The translations under genes were made by a program, and so were the position numbers. From an uncultured Verrucomicrobia subdivision 3 bacterium (lineage in GTDB: Bacteria > Verrucomicrobiota > Verrucomicrobiae > Limisphaerales > CAMLLE01): a stretch of 8,346 nt of DNA. The notes under the pieces were generated by a model, which saw only the letters and a program-made list of their open reading frames with translations, did no database searches and was not told the DNA's origin. Below are positions 6,516-8,346 of the stretch, piece after piece. Numbering within the stretch: position 1 is the stretch's first letter; every line of letters begins with the position of its first letter. Location of the stretch: NCBI GenBank assembly GCA_946480555.1, contig CAMLLE010000105.1, forward strand, positions 1-8,346, written 5' to 3'.

Positions 6516-6527
6516 GACCCGCGTCAA
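6514..6527 (+). promoter_or_regulatory. CRP/FNR-family-type operator upstream of the YgbA-type gene
   Basis: TTGAC-CCGC-GTCAA is a perfect 5-4-5 dyad, one base per arm different from the FNR/DNR consensus TTGAT-N4-ATCAA. It ends 34 bp before the GTG start at 6562. FNR-family regulators act on anaerobic and NO-response genes, and YgbA-family genes are known NO-responsive targets, so the position makes sense. The bound factor is not known from this window, and a 10-base dyad can occur by chance. Confidence 0.45.
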
Positions 6528-6561
6528 AGCGGCCGCCTCGTGCGTGAGGCAGATTGGAGCC

Positions 6562-6960
6562 GTGACAACCGAAACGAGCATTGCTGATTTGAACGGACCA
6601 GCGGAAACGGTGGCGGACGATCATTCATCGCGCTTCGCCGATCGCCGGCTGGCGCGTGAATGGAAAACGATGGCGGCAATGATCCGGATCTACTGCCGTG
6701 GAACCCACGGGGGCAGCGAAGGCTTGTGTCCGGCATGCCAGAAATTCAGCGACTACGCGGCCAATCGACTGGAACGGTGCCGGTTCGGCTCAGAGAAACC
6801 GACTTGCGCCAATTGTCCGGTGCACTGTTACCAGAAGCAGCATCGCGAACAGGTCAAGGTCATCATGCGTTATGCGGGACCGCGCATGTTGTGGCAGCAT
6901 CCGGTCCTGTGTTTATTTCATTGGCTGGACGGATTCCGCAAAGCGCCGGAGCTGGCCTGA
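6562..6960 (+). CDS. ygbA: YgbA-family (nitrous oxide-stimulated promoter) cysteine-rich protein
   Basis: This 132-residue cytoplasmic protein matches the YgbA_NO family, whose E. coli member is switched on by nitric oxide through NsrR; its biochemical role is not well established. Family blocks are clear: MIRIYCRG (41-48), LCPAC (55-59), RCRFG (72-76), KPTCANCPVHCY (79-90) and VMRYAGPRMLWQHPVL towards the C-terminus. Cysteines 45, 56, 59, 73, 82, 85 and 89 could bind a metal or iron-sulfur cluster, which is inference. The start is uncertain. GTG 6562 is chosen for a nearby GGAG (spacing only two bases) and a GAGG twelve bases upstream. GTG 6610 would give a 116-residue protein, near the length I recall for E. 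coli YgbA, with the conserved core unaffected. An FNR-type dyad lies upstream. The gene is divergent from the unknown helical protein and convergent with the hydrolase. Confidence 0.9.
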   Translation: MTTETSIADLNGPAETVADDHSSRFADRRLAREWKTMAAMIRIYCRGTHGGSEGLCPACQKFSDYAANRLERCRFGSEKPTCANCPVHCYQKQHREQVKVIMRYAGPRMLWQHPVLCLFHWLDGFRKAPELA

Positions 6961-6976
6961 CCCGGTTTGGCCGCAA

Positions 6977-7951
6977 TCAAGCCACCGCCTGCGGCTTGTA
7001 TTTCGCATCCAGGCAGAAGGTCTGACCCACGCTGCGCCAGCCGATTCGTTCGGCTTCGATGGCGGCGTCCATGCGTTCCAACGGTTCGACCATTCCTTCG
7101 CGACCAAATGGAAGCGTGTTGAAGTGCATCGGAAGGAAATGGTGGGCGCCTGCCTCGTTCGCCATCTGCACCGCTTGTTCGGGTGAGCAATGGGCGAAGA
7201 TCCAGGGATCGTAAGCACCGATCGGCATGATGGCGCATTCGAAGGGGCCTTTGGTGCGGAGAGCAGCGAAGTTCTCTGTATATGCGGTGTCGCCGCCGAA
7301 CAGGATCTTCTTCCCGTTGCGAGAAAGAATGTAGCCGTTGTAGCCGCGCGCCTTGTCGTATTTCCAACGCGACCCCCAGTGCTTCACTTCGAATCCTTCG
7401 ATTTCCACATCACCGTTGATTGTCGTGATAGTCTTGCGTTCGCCCCAGGAAATTTCCGTGGGCTTCTTAAACTTCATGTCGGTCAGCAGATCGGACATGT
7501 CGCGCGCGGTGACCGCGTGTGTGCGGGCTGGCAGGCACCGGAGCGATGCGGGGTCGAGGTGATCCATGTGCGCATGCGACAGCAGGACGATATCGATGTG
7601 TGGTAGTTGCTTCGCCGTGAGCGCGGGCTGGACCAACCGCTTGGGACCAATGGTGCCGAACGGCGTATCCGCGCCAATGCGGTCGAACAGCGCCGGATCG
7701 GTGAGGATCGTGACGCCGTAAAAGTTGATCAGAATCGAAGCGTGGCCGATCCATGCCGCGGTGATCGTGTTTGGGTTCCAGAGTTCAGGCTGTGGAACAG
7801 CGGCCGGAGTCAGCAGCGTGCGCTGAGACTCTTCGATAAACCCGCGCACCAGGCGTGCGGGGAGGATGTTTGAAGCACCGGCCCAGGCACCGCACAGACC
7901 AACGGAACCAAGGGTCAGAAAACGCCGACGGGAGAAATTTCTGCTATTCAC
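6977..7951 (-). CDS. Tat-exported metallo-beta-lactamase-fold hydrolase, NAPE-PLD/UlaG type
   Basis: This 324-residue protein starts with a twin-arginine signal, SRRRFL at 7-12 followed by a hydrophobic stretch, so it is probably exported folded to the periplasm. The mature part is a metallo-beta-lactamase-fold hydrolase of the COG2220 group (UlaG, NAPE-PLD). It has WIGHAS (67-72), LTDP (83-86), the metal motif HAHMDH (126-131), H191 in KHWGSR, GGDTAY (219-224), PIGAYDPW (243-250) and a late metal-ligand candidate H276 in LPMHFNT. These blocks resemble NAPE-PLD, which cleaves a phosphodiester bond in N-acyl phospholipids, more than UlaG lactonase. The exact substrate is not known, and a phospholipid or other ester is a guess. 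C20 after VGL is a poor lipobox. GTG 7951 is chosen because it places the Tat motif at the N-terminus; the ribosome binding site is weak. The stop is 16 bp from that of the convergent YgbA-type gene. Confidence 0.9.
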   Translation of the reverse strand: MNSRNFSRRRFLTLGSVGLCGAWAGASNILPARLVRGFIEESQRTLLTPAAVPQPELWNPNTITAAWIGHASILINFYGVTILTDPALFDRIGADTPFGTIGPKRLVQPALTAKQLPHIDIVLLSHAHMDHLDPASLRCLPARTHAVTARDMSDLLTDMKFKKPTEISWGERKTITTINGDVEIEGFEVKHWGSRWKYDKARGYNGYILSRNGKKILFGGDTAYTENFAALRTKGPFECAIMPIGAYDPWIFAHCSPEQAVQMANEAGAHHFLPMHFNTLPFGREGMVEPLERMDAAIEAERIGWRSVGQTFCLDAKYKPQAVA

Positions 7952-8065
7952 TATCGATACTCGTTCGAAAATTCCGGGTAGTTTACCCCATGCAAGAGGG
8001 GCTTCAAGGGGCTCGATGAAGATTGTTGAAATATTCTTTTCCGAGGAGAACCGTCCCGTGGGGCG
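7952..8065. other. intergenic region upstream of the hydrolase with small repeats
   Basis: This 114-bp gap lies between the GIY-YIG gene and the hydrolase, both on the minus strand. It contains the dyad GGGTA-GTT-TACCC (7976-7988), 25 bp from the hydrolase start, and two direct copies of AGGGGCT (7997-8003 and 8007-8013) ten bases apart. It probably carries the hydrolase promoter, but no convincing -35/-10 pair is seen. Confidence 0.35.
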
Positions 8066-8346
8066 CTAAATGTCACTCCGAGGCCACACTTTCCCCGCAA
8101 AATTGAAACGGGGTTGGAGGACGGCGATCAACAGCTCTTCGCGGCAGGAGGCCGCGAATTCCGTCGGGCACTCATCCCACTCAATCCGCGTGACGCGATT
8201 CAGCAACCGAATGATCCGCCGCAGATGCCGCTCGGGATTGGCCACCCGATATGAGGAAAGACGCCGACGCAGGTTGCGAGCTTTTCCAACGTAAAGCACG
8301 CCCTCGTTTGGTCCGCAGAACAAGTAAACGCCGGGTCCGCTTGGGA
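8066..8346 (-). CDS. small GIY-YIG nuclease-domain protein (5' end beyond window)
   Basis: The visible 92 residues form the C-terminal end of the protein; the start lies beyond the right edge. They are a GIY-YIG endonuclease domain like the N-terminal domain of UvrC. It begins with PGVYLF, then LYVGKARNLRRRL with the second motif and the catalytic arginine helix, a glutamate in CREELLI, and the closing PRFNFAG. The stop follows 11 residues after the PRFN block, so the UvrC-type central and C-terminal domains are absent. This fits the short stand-alone 'nucleotide excision repair endonuclease' proteins, or a GIY-YIG domain at the end of a longer protein such as a DnaQ-type exonuclease fusion. 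Which of these is true depends on sequence outside the window. A role in DNA incision is inferred from the family. Confidence 0.85.
   Translation of the reverse strand, partial: PSGPGVYLFCGPNEGVLYVGKARNLRRRLSSYRVANPERHLRRIIRLLNRVTRIEWDECPTEFAASCREELLIAVLQPRFNFAGKVWPRSDI

Larger units (their letters stand above)
6319..6561. other. divergent intergenic region, unknown gene and YgbA-type gene
   Basis: This 243-bp region separates the start of the unknown helical protein from the start of the YgbA-type gene. It holds a Shine-Dalgarno-like GAGG (minus strand, 6331-6334) for the former, a small CCGGT-GA-ACCGG dyad (6424-6435), and near the right end a hairpin and a CRP/FNR-type dyad, listed separately. 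I see no gene in it. Confidence 0.5.

Noticed and set aside
5461..6561. Long plus-strand open frame opposite the unknown helical protein, joined in frame to the YgbA-type gene
   Set aside because: It is antisense to a convincing coding frame with a zipper and ribosome binding site. Its translation has no family-like pattern, and the YgbA similarity starts only after about 6640. The openness is a by-product of GC-rich codon use.
6319..6624. 102-codon upstream extension of the unknown helical protein
   Set aside because: The extension has non-protein-like composition, runs across the divergent promoter region and overlaps the start of the YgbA-type gene. ATG 6318 with GAGG upstream is a better start.
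1..8346. A defence system, CRISPR array, toxin-antitoxin pair or biosynthetic cluster
   Set aside because: No such gene families or repeat arrays are visible. The genes are transport, signalling, stress-response and repair types on alternating strands, so I do not claim a new multi-gene system.

Overview
The window is a GC-rich bacterial chromosomal segment that reads as ordinary core and accessory genes, with no phage, insertion sequence or CRISPR array visible. Gene style suggests a Gram-negative-type bacterium: a YbaL-type antiporter, a Tat-exported hydrolase, a YgbA-type NO-response protein and three apparent GTG starts. A member of the Verrucomicrobiota or the wider PVC group is my best guess. 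It rests on general resemblance (short stand-alone GIY-YIG protein, degenerate AATCGG-type repeats beside a tRNA), not on a marker gene.

Layout from left to right. Positions 1-168 hold no gene, only a short degenerate repeat. A tRNA-His (GTG) gene lies on the minus strand at 169-244 with its own likely promoter. A YbaL/KefB-type cation:proton antiporter (minus, 355-2073) is divergent from a membrane-anchored PAS hybrid sensor kinase (plus, 2537-4432). The 463-bp region between them has no credible gene but carries several inverted repeats. A 583-residue unknown helical protein with an N-terminal leucine zipper (minus, 4567-6318) converges on the kinase. It is divergent from a YgbA-family (nitrous oxide-stimulated promoter) protein (plus, about 6562-6960). 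That protein converges, with a 16-bp gap, on a Tat-signal metallo-beta-lactamase-fold hydrolase of the NAPE-PLD/UlaG type (minus, 6977-7951). The right edge cuts the 5' end of a small GIY-YIG nuclease gene (minus, 8066 to beyond 8346).

The most unusual point is the sensor kinase. Its ATP-binding motifs are intact, but the histidine expected in the phosphoacceptor helix is a lysine (K277) and the aspartate expected in the receiver domain is an alanine (A560), with the acidic pair also damaged. It looks like a pseudo-hybrid kinase that keeps nucleotide binding but has lost both phosphotransfer residues. A second point is a perfect TTGAC-N4-GTCAA dyad about 34 bp upstream of the YgbA-type start. 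This is the geometry of CRP/FNR-family sites and fits a nitrosative or anaerobic response gene. There is no clear multi-gene operon: most neighbours alternate strands, so functional links between them are inference only.
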